Shown here one piece after another: positions 17,654 to 26,098 of a stretch of DNA of 64,000 nucleotides. Origin of the DNA: UBA6176 sp965283655. GTDB lineage: Bacteria; Verrucomicrobiota; Verrucomicrobiia; Limisphaerales; UBA9464. The DNA is taken from contig CBDIPJ010000005.1 in the NCBI GenBank assembly GCA_965283655.1, forward strand, positions 62,001-126,000. Reading direction: 5' to 3'. A model generated the notes under the pieces. It was not told the DNA's origin. It saw nothing but the letters and a program-made list of their open reading frames with translations, and searched no databases. Within the stretch, counting starts at the first letter, position 1. Every line of letters begins with the position of its first letter. A program made the position numbers and the translations under genes.

Positions 17654-18484
17654 TCAGGCACTGGCGCTGGAGTAACGGCGGAGGGAGAGGCGCCAGACCC
17701 ACTCGGAGGCGGCGAAGCAGGCGAGGCTGAGGCCGACGAGGAGGGCGGCGTGCAGGGGGGTGCGCAGGGTGCCGAGGAGGGTCTGGGAGGGAACGTTCGA
17801 GACCAGCAGCATCGGCAGGACGAGGGTGAACACGCGTCGGAACAGGCCCTGCGGTATGGCGCCTTCGGGGATGCGGGCGATGTTGAAGAGGTTGTAGTAG
17901 CCCCACACGACGCCCTGGGCGCGGACGATCCAGAATGCGGCCGAGGAGAGCAGGAACATGAGGGAGTAATGGACGATGAGTCCCGCGAGGCAGAGGCCCA
18001 GGAAGCCGGCGATCTCCAGAAGGCCGGGGGTGTGTCCGAGGTTGCGCAGCGCCCAGACCATGACGCCGATGGCCGACGTGGCATTGAAGAACGCGCCGAG
18101 GTCGACCTTCCGGAAAGAGATCAGGAAACGGGTGTTCACCGGCAGCAACAGCATGAAGTCGAGCCGGCCGGTGCGGATGTGCTCCGAGATGTCCGAGATG
18201 TTGGTGAGGAAGAAGGCGGTGAAGACCTGCTGGATGAAGTGGGAGCAACCGACGAGCAGGATGACCTGCCAGCGGTTCCATCCGGCGATGGATTCGGTGT
18301 GGCCGTAAACCACCGACATGAAGGCCAGTTGGAGCGCGAACCACAGGGCCTCGACGATGATCCAGAGGATGAAGTTCGTCTTGAACTGCATCTCGCGCGT
18401 GATGCTGTTGCGCCACAGGGCGGCGAACAGCGCCGGGTAACGGCGCCACGCGGGTTGCAGGGGAGGCAGTGGGGAGGGCGTCAT
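17654..18484 (-). CDS. ABC-2 type permease (second of pair)
   Basis: 276 residues with about six membrane helices, of the uncharacterised ABC-2-like permease class (DUF990 type). MTPSPLPPLQ starts at ATG 18484; an earlier in-frame start would overlap the upstream gene. The pattern LWRNSITREMQFKTNFILWI, SDISEHIRTGRLDFMLLLPV and RIPEGAIPQ fits this class. It follows its partner permease by 13 bp. The usual ATP-binding subunit gene of such three-gene operons is not next to it, so the ATPase must be elsewhere or lost. Substrate unknown. Confidence 0.85.
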   Translation of the reverse strand: MTPSPLPPLQPAWRRYPALFAALWRNSITREMQFKTNFILWIIVEALWFALQLAFMSVVYGHTESIAGWNRWQVILLVGCSHFIQQVFTAFFLTNISDISEHIRTGRLDFMLLLPVNTRFLISFRKVDLGAFFNATSAIGVMVWALRNLGHTPGLLEIAGFLGLCLAGLIVHYSLMFLLSSAAFWIVRAQGVVWGYYNLFNIARIPEGAIPQGLFRRVFTLVLPMLLVSNVPSQTLLGTLRTPLHAALLVGLSLACFAASEWVWRLSLRRYSSASA

Positions 18485-18497
18485 GGACGTGTCGCGT

Positions 18498-19304
18498 TCA
18501 ACCACCCACGGCAGAGTAGCGCTTGATGCCCCGCGACCAGACCCAGCGGAGCAACAGGAACCCGCCCACCACCCACGCGGTCTGGATGCCGAGCCCACGC
18601 CAGAGGTCGGGTCCGGTGACGCGTCCGAGGTAGACGCCCACGGGGAAATAGAGCAGGTACGGGTACGGCGTGAGCATCAGGATCTGGGCGGCCCAGCGGG
18701 GAAGGATGTCGATGGGGAACAGGTGCCCGCTGGCGATGTACTCGAAGGCGAACTGGATGAAGATGAAGGTGGAGACGTCGAGCACCCAGAACGCGAGCAG
18801 CGCCATGGTGCAGGCGATCAGGAACTGCAGGAGCCCGGCGAGGATGACCGACAGCACGAAGACAGTTCCCGCGAGGGGGGAAGCCGGCCAGACGAGGTGT
18901 TCCCGCAGGAAGAAGAGGAAGATCCCGACCGGAACCAGGGCGACCACCGTGTAGATGGAACGTCCGGAGAGGTAGAGGGTGAACCGGTAACCGAGATAGT
19001 TGATGGGGCGGATCAGGAACTGCGAGATGTGACCGTCCTTGATGTCGGCAGCGATCTGCCAGTCGTCCTCGGCCACGGCCGTGAAAGCGTCGACCAGGGT
19101 GGTCAGCAGGTAGTAGCTGATCATCTGGGAGAGGGCGTACCCGGCGACGTCGGTGCCGTTGGCCTTGCCGGCGTAGACCGCCTTCCAGAGATAGAGGGTG
19201 CCCGTGAGGGGGACGAGGGCAATGGCCGCGCGGAACAGGAAGTTCACGCGGTAGACGAGCGTGTTCTGGATGCCGATGCGGAAAACCTGGAGGTACTTGC
19301 CCAT
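18498..19304 (-). CDS. ABC-2 type permease (first of pair)
   Basis: 268 residues and about six membrane helices. The motif DIKDGHISQFLIRPINYLGY matches the 'D-x-x-x-G-x-x-x-x-x-L-x-x-P' loop of ABC-2-like permeases of the COG4587 type, which pair with the DUF990-type permease as here. It is 9 bp downstream of the DUF1844 gene and 13 bp upstream of the second permease, so all three are probably one transcript. Confidence 0.85.
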   Translation of the reverse strand: MGKYLQVFRIGIQNTLVYRVNFLFRAAIALVPLTGTLYLWKAVYAGKANGTDVAGYALSQMISYYLLTTLVDAFTAVAEDDWQIAADIKDGHISQFLIRPINYLGYRFTLYLSGRSIYTVVALVPVGIFLFFLREHLVWPASPLAGTVFVLSVILAGLLQFLIACTMALLAFWVLDVSTFIFIQFAFEYIASGHLFPIDILPRWAAQILMLTPYPYLLYFPVGVYLGRVTGPDLWRGLGIQTAWVVGGFLLLRWVWSRGIKRYSAVGG

Positions 19305-19313
19305 GTCGCGGGC

Positions 19314-19616
19314 TCAGTTCGGATCGTTGAGGATCTCGGCGAAGGCGGCGTGCACGGTTTCGAGGGCCTTGTCGAGCGCGGCGGTTTCCTCAGGAGAGAG
19401 GTTTCCGCGGGTCTTCACGGCGAGCATGTCGAGCTGGTCGATGAAGACCTTGGCGCCCTCCGGCTGGGGATCAATGAACTCGCCGGTGTGCGGGTTCTCC
19501 AGTCGGCCCATCAGCATGAGGGCCATCTGGGAATGGCCGGAGACGAGCTGCTGGAAGAGCATGGAATGGGCCTCGGCCAGGGAATCGTCGTTGATGGGAT
19601 CGGTTGGGGAGGGCAT
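19314..19616 (-). CDS. DUF1844 domain protein
   Basis: About 100 residues. LFQQLVSGHSQMALMLMGRL and AKVFIDQLDMLAVKTRGNLS followed by PEETAALDKAL match the DUF1844 pattern (short helical protein of unknown function). I choose ATG 19616 (MPSPTDPIND); the 13 extra residues of the earlier ATG are encoded by the 'TTGAAGATTCAAGTTT' intergenic repeat. It leads the permease pair. Confidence 0.75.
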   Translation of the reverse strand: MPSPTDPINDDSLAEAHSMLFQQLVSGHSQMALMLMGRLENPHTGEFIDPQPEGAKVFIDQLDMLAVKTRGNLSPEETAALDKALETVHAAFAEILNDPN

Positions 19617-19621
19617 GGGGT

Positions 19622-19790
19622 GGGAGAGTTCCAAGTTTGAAGATTCAAGTTTCAAGCCGGGGACGGCCTCAGCCTCGTGACCTCGTCTGCTACCCCGCGA
19701 TGGTAGCAGACGACGTGAGGAGGCTGTGGAAGGAGTTCCGGGTTTGAAGATTCAAGGTGAGGCCAGCCTCGTGACCTCGTCTGCTACCCG
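19622..19790. repeat. Composite intergenic repeat block
   Basis: Includes 'CAAGTTTGAAGATTCAAG' words, a full palindrome of the GACGTCGTCTGCTAC family (arms 19672-19693 and 19703-19724) and a half copy at 19766-19787, ending 11 bp from the glyA-fusion stop. Confidence 0.85.
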
Positions 19791-19800
19791 GCCTACGGAT

Positions 19801-21951
19801 TCAGTAAGGCAGCGGGAAGCGTGCGGTGAGGGCGCGGACGCGGTCGCGGACCTTGTGGGCGGTGGCCGGGTTCGCGATGTCGAGGAGGACCTCGGAGATC
19901 ATGTCGGCGATCTCGGCCATCTCGGATTCCTTCATGCCGCGCGTGGTGACGGCGGGAGTGCCGAGCCGGATTCCGGAGGCTTCGAAGGGAGAGCGGGTCT
20001 CGAAGGGGATGGTGTTCTTGTTGGTGGTGATGCCGGCTTCGTCGAGGGCGAGCTGTGATTGCTTGCCGGTGACGCCCCGGGCGCCGACGTCGACGAGCAT
20101 CAGGTGGTTCTCGGTGCCACCGGAGATGAGGCGGAAGCCGTTGCGGATCATTCCGGCGGCGAGGGAGGCGGCGTTGCGGACGATCTGTTCCTGATACGCC
20201 TTGTACCCGGGCTGGAGGGCTTCATGGAAGCAGACGGCCTTGGCCGCGATGACGTGCATGAGCGGTCCACCCTGGATGCCCGGGAACACCTGCGAGTCGA
20301 TGCCCTTTGCGTACTTCTCCTTGCAGAGGATGAGTCCGCCGCGGGGACCGCGCAGGGTCTTGTGGGTGGTGGTGGTGACGAAATCGGCGTGGGGAATCGG
20401 GCTGGGATGGACCCCGGCGGCGACAAGGCCGGCGATGTGGGCGATGTCGGCGAGGAGCATGGCGCCGACCTCGGCGGCGATCTCGCCCATGCGTGCGAAG
20501 TCGATGATGCGCGGGTAGGCGGAGGCACCGACGGTGATCATCTTCGGGCGATGCTCGCGGGCCATCGCGGCGAGCTGGTCGTAGTCGATGCGTTCGTCAC
20601 CCTGGCGGACGCCGTAGTGGACGATCTCGAAGAACTTGCCGGAGAAGTTGGCCTTGTTGCCATGGGTGAGGTGTCCGCCGTGGGACAGGTCCATGGTGAG
20701 GAGCTTGTCGCCGGGCTTCAGGACCGAGAAGTAGACCGCCATGTTGGCGCCGGAGCCGGAGTGCGGTTGCACGTTGGCGTGTTCGGCCCCGAAGAGTTGC
20801 TTGGCGCGGTCGATGGCGAGCTGTTCGGCGATGTCGACGAATTCGCAGCCGCCGTACCAGCGGCGTTTGGGGTAGCCCTCGGCGTACTTGTTGGTGAGCA
20901 CGCTGCCCTGGGCTTCCATGACGGCCGGGCTGGTGAAGTTTTCGGAGGCAATGAGCTCGATGTTCTCGAGCTGGCGCCGACGTTCGCTGGCGATGATGTC
21001 GGCGATGGCGGGATCGACGGAGGCGAGACGGAGGGACATGGGTGTTTCGAGTTTGTTGATGCGGCGCTCGTGGCGACCGCCTTGGAAATCGGCACGGACG
21101 AAGGCCTCAAGAATGGCAGCTGCCTGATCGGGCGTGCTGGTCTTGGCCCCGAGGCAAAGGATGTTCGCGTCGTTGTGCTCGCGGCACAACGCGGCCACTT
21201 CGGGATCCGTGACGAGGGCGGCGCGGATGCCGGGAACCTTGTTGGCGGCGATGCTGATCCCGACGCCGGTCGAACAGACGAGGATGCCGAGCCGGGCCGT
21301 ACCGGCCACGACCTGGTGGGCCACCGCCTGGGCGTAATCGGGGTAATCGGTGGATTCCTTCGAGTGCGTGCCGGCGTCGGCGAACGTCAGGCCGAGGCGC
21401 TGCAACACCGGCTTGAGGGATTCCTTCAGGTCGAAGCCGGCGTGATCGGAACCGATGGCGAAATCGACGATCTGCGGGGCCGCGGTCGCCGCTTCATGTT
21501 GCTCGATGAAGGCGATGGCGGTGCGGACGCCGGCCTCGATCTGGTTGCGCGTCTCGATGTAACCCGGCAGGGGCCCGCCGATGGGATCGGCGATGTCCTT
21601 GTCGAAGGATTCCACCGAGTCATCGAACTCGCGGAGCAGGAACACCTTTTCGGCAGCCTCCGGATGGTAATAGAGGATCCCTTCGGCGTGGCTCTGGGTG
21701 AGGGCGAAGATGTAGTCGGCCTCGCGCACGAGTTGCGCGGTGAGCATCTGGGAGCGGTGCCCGGAGATGTCGCGCCCGAGTTGCCGCATGGCGGTGACGG
21801 CATGGGTGCTGGCGGCCTGGCCGTTGATGGCTCCGACGCCGGCGGACGCGATTTTCCATCCGGGCCGTCCATCAAGGACGAGCCGGGCGATGCCCTCGGC
21901 CATCGGGGAGCGGCAGGTGTTGCCGGTGCAGACAAACAGGAGCGACTTCAT
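19801..21951 (-). CDS. rpiB-glyA: Triple fusion: low-MW (arginine?) phosphatase, ribose-5-phosphate isomerase B, serine hydroxymethyltransferase
   Basis: A single open frame of about 716 residues from ATG 21951. Residues 1-155: low-molecular-weight phosphatase with P loop CTGNTCRS (C8, R14) and acid loop DPIGG; T12 in the P loop matches the residue that sets phospho-arginine preference in Bacillus YwlE. About 160-300: RpiB (FAIGSDHAGFDLKESL, CSTGVGISIAANKVPGIRAA). From M305 (nt 21039): full serine hydroxymethyltransferase (IELIASENFTSPAVMEAQGS, PLP lysine in TTTHKTLRGPRGG), 412 residues. No stop or Shine-Dalgarno lies between RpiB and GlyA, so fusion is likelier than three overlapping genes. 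The order mirrors ywlE-ywlF-(ywlG)-glyA of Bacillus. Confidence 0.9.
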   Translation of the reverse strand: MKSLLFVCTGNTCRSPMAEGIARLVLDGRPGWKIASAGVGAINGQAASTHAVTAMRQLGRDISGHRSQMLTAQLVREADYIFALTQSHAEGILYYHPEAAEKVFLLREFDDSVESFDKDIADPIGGPLPGYIETRNQIEAGVRTAIAFIEQHEAATAAPQIVDFAIGSDHAGFDLKESLKPVLQRLGLTFADAGTHSKESTDYPDYAQAVAHQVVAGTARLGILVCSTGVGISIAANKVPGIRAALVTDPEVAALCREHNDANILCLGAKTSTPDQAAAILEAFVRADFQGGRHERRINKLETPMSLRLASVDPAIADIIASERRRQLENIELIASENFTSPAVMEAQGSVLTNKYAEGYPKRRWYGGCEFVDIAEQLAIDRAKQLFGAEHANVQPHSGSGANMAVYFSVLKPGDKLLTMDLSHGGHLTHGNKANFSGKFFEIVHYGVRQGDERIDYDQLAAMAREHRPKMITVGASAYPRIIDFARMGEIAAEVGAMLLADIAHIAGLVAAGVHPSPIPHADFVTTTTHKTLRGPRGGLILCKEKYAKGIDSQVFPGIQGGPLMHVIAAKAVCFHEALQPGYKAYQEQIVRNAASLAAGMIRNGFRLISGGTENHLMLVDVGARGVTGKQSQLALDEAGITTNKNTIPFETRSPFEASGIRLGTPAVTTRGMKESEMAEIADMISEVLLDIANPATAHKVRDRVRALTARFPLPY

Positions 21952-22060
21952 GCCAACGCAGACGGCCAAGGTGGGAGTCCAATCCGGGACCGTCAACGCG
22001 GAAGTCCCGCCGAAGTTGCTTGGGGGTGCATCTTGATACTTCCCCCTTGGGAAAGGTTTC

Positions 22061-22126
22061 GGGGCGGCGATGTCCCCATCGCCCTGGGAAAGGCCCTGGA
22101 ACGGCGACGGGGACATCACGGCCCCG
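22061..22126. repeat. GGCGATG/CATCGCC palindrome unit
   Basis: One unit of the family at 8499: GGCGATGTCCCCATCGCC followed about 25 bp later by a GCGACGGGGACATCACGGCC arm. It lies between the fusion gene and the small secreted protein gene. Confidence 0.75.
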
Positions 22127-22135
22127 CTCCGAGGG

Positions 22136-22627
22136 TTACCAGAGGAATGACTGTGTGGAGGCGAGTTCGGAGCCGCCGCGAAGCAGGGTTGCCTTCCAGG
22201 CAGTGACATCACCGACCTGCCGCAGGGTCTCCGGGCTGAGGGTGACGCGGGTCCAGCGGGCACCGAAGCGCGCGGGGGTGACGGCGTTGGTCAGCGTCAC
22301 GGCATTGGTCTGGGTGACGCCGGCCGGCGCGTTGTTGGTGCGGAGAGTGGCACCCCGGAGTTCAAGTCGCAGTTCCAGCGGTTGGGCCTTTGCGACGGGA
22401 GCACTCCAAAGGACGTCGAACCGCATGCCACCTACGAGATCCGGATTCTTTCGAAGGTAGGCCTGGTAGGCGTCGCGCTCGTACAGGCTCGGATGAAGGG
22501 AAGCGCGCCCTTCCAGATCGACGAGGTTGGGGAGGACTTTGCGGACCTTTGCGTCGGCGGCGCGGGTCAGGGTCGTGAGGGGGATCAGCAGCAAACCGAC
22601 GGCCAGCCAGGAACGAAGGCGACGCAT
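22136..22627 (-). CDS. Small secreted protein of unknown function
   Basis: 163 residues with a signal peptide (SWLAVGLLLIPLTTLTRAAD). The rest is mainly beta-like, including the repeat TQTNAVTLTNAVT near residue 105, and ends TQSFLW. No family recognised. It starts 15 bp after the stop of the low-complexity secreted protein upstream, so both probably share a transcript and a cell-envelope role. Confidence 0.65.
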   Translation of the reverse strand: MRRLRSWLAVGLLLIPLTTLTRAADAKVRKVLPNLVDLEGRASLHPSLYERDAYQAYLRKNPDLVGGMRFDVLWSAPVAKAQPLELRLELRGATLRTNNAPAGVTQTNAVTLTNAVTPARFGARWTRVTLSPETLRQVGDVTAWKATLLRGGSELASTQSFLW

Positions 22628-22642
22628 GGGGGCAGAAGCGGT

Positions 22643-23773
22643 TCAGAGACCGCGTGTGGGGATCGGAAGCAAGGCGGGGCGGGGTTCAAACTTGGGCGCA
22701 GGCGGCCGGACGATGGCGGGGGCGCTGCCGGGAATGGCCGATGGACTCAAGGTGCGGTCGCCGAGGCCCGTCAACCCGGGCAGAGCGCTGCGGCTGGGAC
22801 TCACACCCGGTGCGGCCGCGAGTCCTGCAGGACTTCCGAATGCGGAGGACCCGAACGCCGTGGCTGAAGGGGTTTTCTGGGGCTCGGGACCGGCGAGCAG
22901 GTTCTGGAATTGCTGGGCCCGGCTTCCGGGGGTTCGGGTCAGGCTGAAAACGCTGGAAGCCTCGGCTTCAGCCGCCTGAGTGGTTGCCGTGGCTGGTGCG
23001 GATCCGGAAAGGAGCCGGTCAAAAATGGCGGCGCGATCGGAAGCTGCCGCCTGACGGCTCAGGTCGATCTGGGTCTGGCCCGGCGCAGAAAAGCGGCCCT
23101 GTTCGGAGAAGCCGGAAGCGCCGATGCGATTGACGGGATTGGCGCTCTGGAGAGTTCCATTGGCCCCGGCCACGACGGATCCGGAAGAAATGCCACCAAT
23201 GGCATCGAGGGGGTTCCGGGGTTGACCTGTTGCCGGGTCGATTTCGCCGTTGGATTGTCCGGCGTTGGAGTCACCGCCATTGCCAGAATTGCGGCGTTGA
23301 TTGGAATGGGCCGCCTCGGTGGCCCGGAGGTAGCGATCACCGAAGCCGTGTTTGGAGACGTCTGCCGCTGGCTGGCTGAAGCGGGGGGAATCTTCGTTGG
23401 CCTTGAAACCGTTAAGGTCGTTGGCTCCAACGGTGGCGGCGTTCTCGAGCAGCCAGTTCCGTCGCTTGTCGAGGGCCGCACCCCAGCGTTTCTGGAGCAG
23501 GGGATCAAAACCGGCGGACGGATTCGGAGTGGTTGGAATCGCGGTGGAATTGCCCGTGTTGAAGCCCGAGTCGATCCTCCCGGAATTGAGGATCGTGTCC
23601 ATGACAGGATCCAACGGCTTGACCGTGGGCGTCATCCGTGTGCCGGGCCTGGAGGGCGGAAGCTCCACCATCTTTTCTCCGGCCTCTGCAGGAACGCCTG
23701 CCAGGGCAAGCGCCAGGAGTCCCGCCGAGAGGGCGTTTTGCCTGAACTTTTTGGTGCAGAGCGGCGACATCAC
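22643..23773 (-). CDS. Secreted low-complexity protein of unknown function
   Basis: 376 residues. A signal peptide (ALSAGLLALALAGVPAEAG) precedes a Ser/Ala/Gly/Pro/Asn-rich, largely disordered chain with many short phrases such as NPVNRIGASGFSEQG. No domain is recognised. It starts 43 bp after the Mrp gene and is followed by another small secreted protein 15 bp on. Continuous coding-type codon use and the signal peptide argue for a real gene. Confidence 0.6.
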   Translation of the reverse strand: MMSPLCTKKFRQNALSAGLLALALAGVPAEAGEKMVELPPSRPGTRMTPTVKPLDPVMDTILNSGRIDSGFNTGNSTAIPTTPNPSAGFDPLLQKRWGAALDKRRNWLLENAATVGANDLNGFKANEDSPRFSQPAADVSKHGFGDRYLRATEAAHSNQRRNSGNGGDSNAGQSNGEIDPATGQPRNPLDAIGGISSGSVVAGANGTLQSANPVNRIGASGFSEQGRFSAPGQTQIDLSRQAAASDRAAIFDRLLSGSAPATATTQAAEAEASSVFSLTRTPGSRAQQFQNLLAGPEPQKTPSATAFGSSAFGSPAGLAAAPGVSPSRSALPGLTGLGDRTLSPSAIPGSAPAIVRPPAPKFEPRPALLPIPTRGL

Positions 23774-23816
23774 TTCATGGTGCTAACCCATTGGACCAAG
23801 GGCGTCAAAGGAAAGG

Positions 23817-24866
23817 TCAGCCCAGGCGTTGCCGCAATCCGGCGGCAACCGCCAGAAACGCCTTCGATGCCGGGTTTCCAGGCTCGGCCACAACGACAGG
23901 AACTCCGCGATCGCCGCCCTCGCGGATGGTGGTGTCGAGGGGGATTTCGCCCAGGAACGGGAACTGGCGTCGTTCGGCTTCGCGTCGGCCACCGCCTTCT
24001 CCGAACGGATGGAGGCGGGTGCCATCCGGCGCGATGAACCAGCTCATGTTCTCGATGATGCCGAGGATGGGGACCTGCACCTTCTCGAACAGGGTGATGC
24101 CCTTCCGGACCACCCCGACGGAGGCTTCCTGTGGGGTCGTGATCACGACGCCGCCGTCGAGGGCCACGGTCTGACAAAGGGAAAGTTGGGCATCGCCGGT
24201 GCCGGGGGGAAGGTCGACGAGCAGGTAATCGAGGTCACCCCAGTCGACCTGTGAAACGAATTGCTGGATGGTCTTCTGGATCATCGGGCCGCGCCAGATG
24301 ACCGCCTGGTCGGGTTCGAGGAGGAATCCCATGCTCATCAGCTTCACCCCGTGGGCGGTGGGTGGGATGAGACGGTCGTCGTCGGTCACCGAGGGACGTT
24401 CCTGAACTCCCATCATCAACGGAATGGAAGGACCGTAGATGTCGCCGTCCATCAGTCCGACCCGTGCGCCGAGGCTCTGGAGGGCGCAGGCGAGGTTGAC
24501 GGAACAAGTGGACTTGCCGACCCCGCCCTTACCGGACGCGATCGCGATGACGCGGTGGATGCGCGGGTCCTTCTGGCGTTGGAACTGCGTGGGTGGCTGA
24601 CCGGCGGCTGCGGCCGGGGTGGGTACCTTGACCTGCACGTGGGCATCAGCGAGGCCCGGGAAGGAATCGCGCAGGGTCACCCGGACGGCATCGGCGATCT
24701 GGCGGCCGATCTCCGGGTTGGGAGACGTCAGTTCCACGAGGACGCCGATGGCCGGTCCGTCCACCTGCACCTCCTTGACGAGGCCGAACGAGACGATGTC
24801 ACGGGAGTATCCGGGATACTTGACGGTGCGGAGGGCGTTGAGGACGGCGTCCTGGGTGGGGTTCAT
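23817..24866 (-). CDS. mrp: Mrp/ApbC-family Fe-S carrier ATPase
   Basis: P-loop protein that binds and transfers [4Fe-4S] clusters. Residues 1-85 form the MIP18/DUF59 domain (AVLNALRTVKYPGYSRDIVS), followed by the deviant Walker A GKGGVGKST and the motifs GLMDGDIYGPSIP and LDYLLVDLPPGTGDAQLSL. ATG 24866 is chosen because earlier in-frame residues do not belong to the family. The length of 349 residues is normal. The usual CxxC near the C-terminus of NBP35-type members is not apparent. Confidence 0.92.
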   Translation of the reverse strand: MNPTQDAVLNALRTVKYPGYSRDIVSFGLVKEVQVDGPAIGVLVELTSPNPEIGRQIADAVRVTLRDSFPGLADAHVQVKVPTPAAAAGQPPTQFQRQKDPRIHRVIAIASGKGGVGKSTCSVNLACALQSLGARVGLMDGDIYGPSIPLMMGVQERPSVTDDDRLIPPTAHGVKLMSMGFLLEPDQAVIWRGPMIQKTIQQFVSQVDWGDLDYLLVDLPPGTGDAQLSLCQTVALDGGVVITTPQEASVGVVRKGITLFEKVQVPILGIIENMSWFIAPDGTRLHPFGEGGGRREAERRQFPFLGEIPLDTTIREGGDRGVPVVVAEPGNPASKAFLAVAAGLRQRLG

Positions 24867-24951
24867 GGAATTTTGTCTTTTGAAATGGGCGCCGCGGCGG
24901 TCTCGGAACGCGCCGCGGCGTGAAGGGGATGCCGGACGAGCCGGCGTCGGT

Positions 24952-25997
24952 TCAAGGCATGGCTGGCGTTGGGGAACCAGCGGCGGGTTCGACGGCAGCA
25001 ATGGAATCCTTGCCTTTGATGCCCTTGCCGTTGAGGGCGCGCAGGAAGGTGCTGATGGAGGTTACCTGATCGTCGGTGAGTTTGGTTCCGAGCTGGAGCC
25101 AGGCCATCTGGCGGACGGCGTCGGACAGCGACCGGGCGCCACCGTCATGGAAGTAGGGAGCGGTGAGGGCGATGTTGCGGAGCGAGGGGACCTTGAACAC
25201 GTACAGATCTTCCTCCTCCTTCGTGACCGTGATCCGGCCCTTGTCGGTGGTGTTCGGGTATGGATTGACGGCACCGACCTTACGGTAGCTGTTGCCGCCG
25301 AGCACGGGACCGTTGTGGCAGGTGTTGCAGCCCACCGTCATGAACTCGTGCAGGCCCTTCTGCTCTGCGGCGGTCAGCGCCTTGTCGTTGCCCTTCAGGA
25401 ACTCGTCGAAGCGGTCGTGCGTGACCAGGGTCCGCTCGAAGGCGGCGATGGCCTTGGCGAGATTGTTGTAGCTCAGGGGGGTGGTTTCGCCGGGGAAGGT
25501 CTTGGCGAAGGCCTTCTTGTAGGTGGGGATGCCGTTGAGTTTGGCAATCACGTCCACGTCGGCGGGCATGCCCATCTCGATGGGGTTCAGGATCGGTCCC
25601 TTGGCTTGGTCGGCGAGGGTCTCGGCACGGCCGTCCCAGAACTGGGCGAGGTGGAAGCCGGCGTTCAGCGTGGTGGGTGAATTGCGGCCGCCGCGTTTGC
25701 CGAAGGCACCGGGCGAGGTGGGTTCGTGGTCGACGCCGGCCTTGCCGCCATCCACCTGATGGCAGCTGTTGCAGGACTGCGCATTGTTGGCCGAGAGGCG
25801 CTTCTCGAAATAGAGCTTCTTGCCGAGCGCCACGAGTGCCTTGGTGTCGTTTTCACTGCCCGGCATCTTGTCCGGCAGTGGCGTGATCGATTCCAGGGCC
25901 TGCTTGCGAAGTTCCGCAGCGGCAGGGAGCTGGGCGTGGACGGTGCCGGCAAGCAGGCCGGCCGCGGCGATGGCAGAAAAAGATTCAGGGACGTCAT
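24952..25997 (-). CDS. Dihaem cytochrome c peroxidase (MauG/CCP family), signal peptide frameshifted
   Basis: Periplasmic peroxidase with two c-haem sites, CNSCH and CNTCH, plus the family segments RGGRNSPTTLNAGFHLAQFW, RAETLADQAKGPILNPIEMG and FKVPSLRNIALTAPYFHDGG. The catalytic frame has no start before an internal ATG at 25866, and upstream codons continue as an open AIAAAGLLAGTVHAQLPA stretch. A start ATG lies at 25997 in another frame (MTSLNLF). Adding one A to the five-A run at 25977-25981 (plus strand) joins them into MTSLNLFSAIAAAGLLAGTV, a good signal peptide ending at HAQ. So the real gene probably starts at 25997 and the present break is a one-base loss. Confidence 0.88.
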
Positions 25998-26098
25998 GAA
26001 CGACCAGAATGGGTGAAGTGCCGAATCGCGCAACCTTCCGTCCTTGGCTGAAATTGCCTTTCTCAGGGTCGAAATACCCGGATCCGGGGTGGTGGGCT

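Noticed and set aside
20059..22206. 715-residue plus-strand frame opposite the GlyA fusion
   Set aside because: Gly/Ala/Asp-rich mirror of the fusion gene, no domain.
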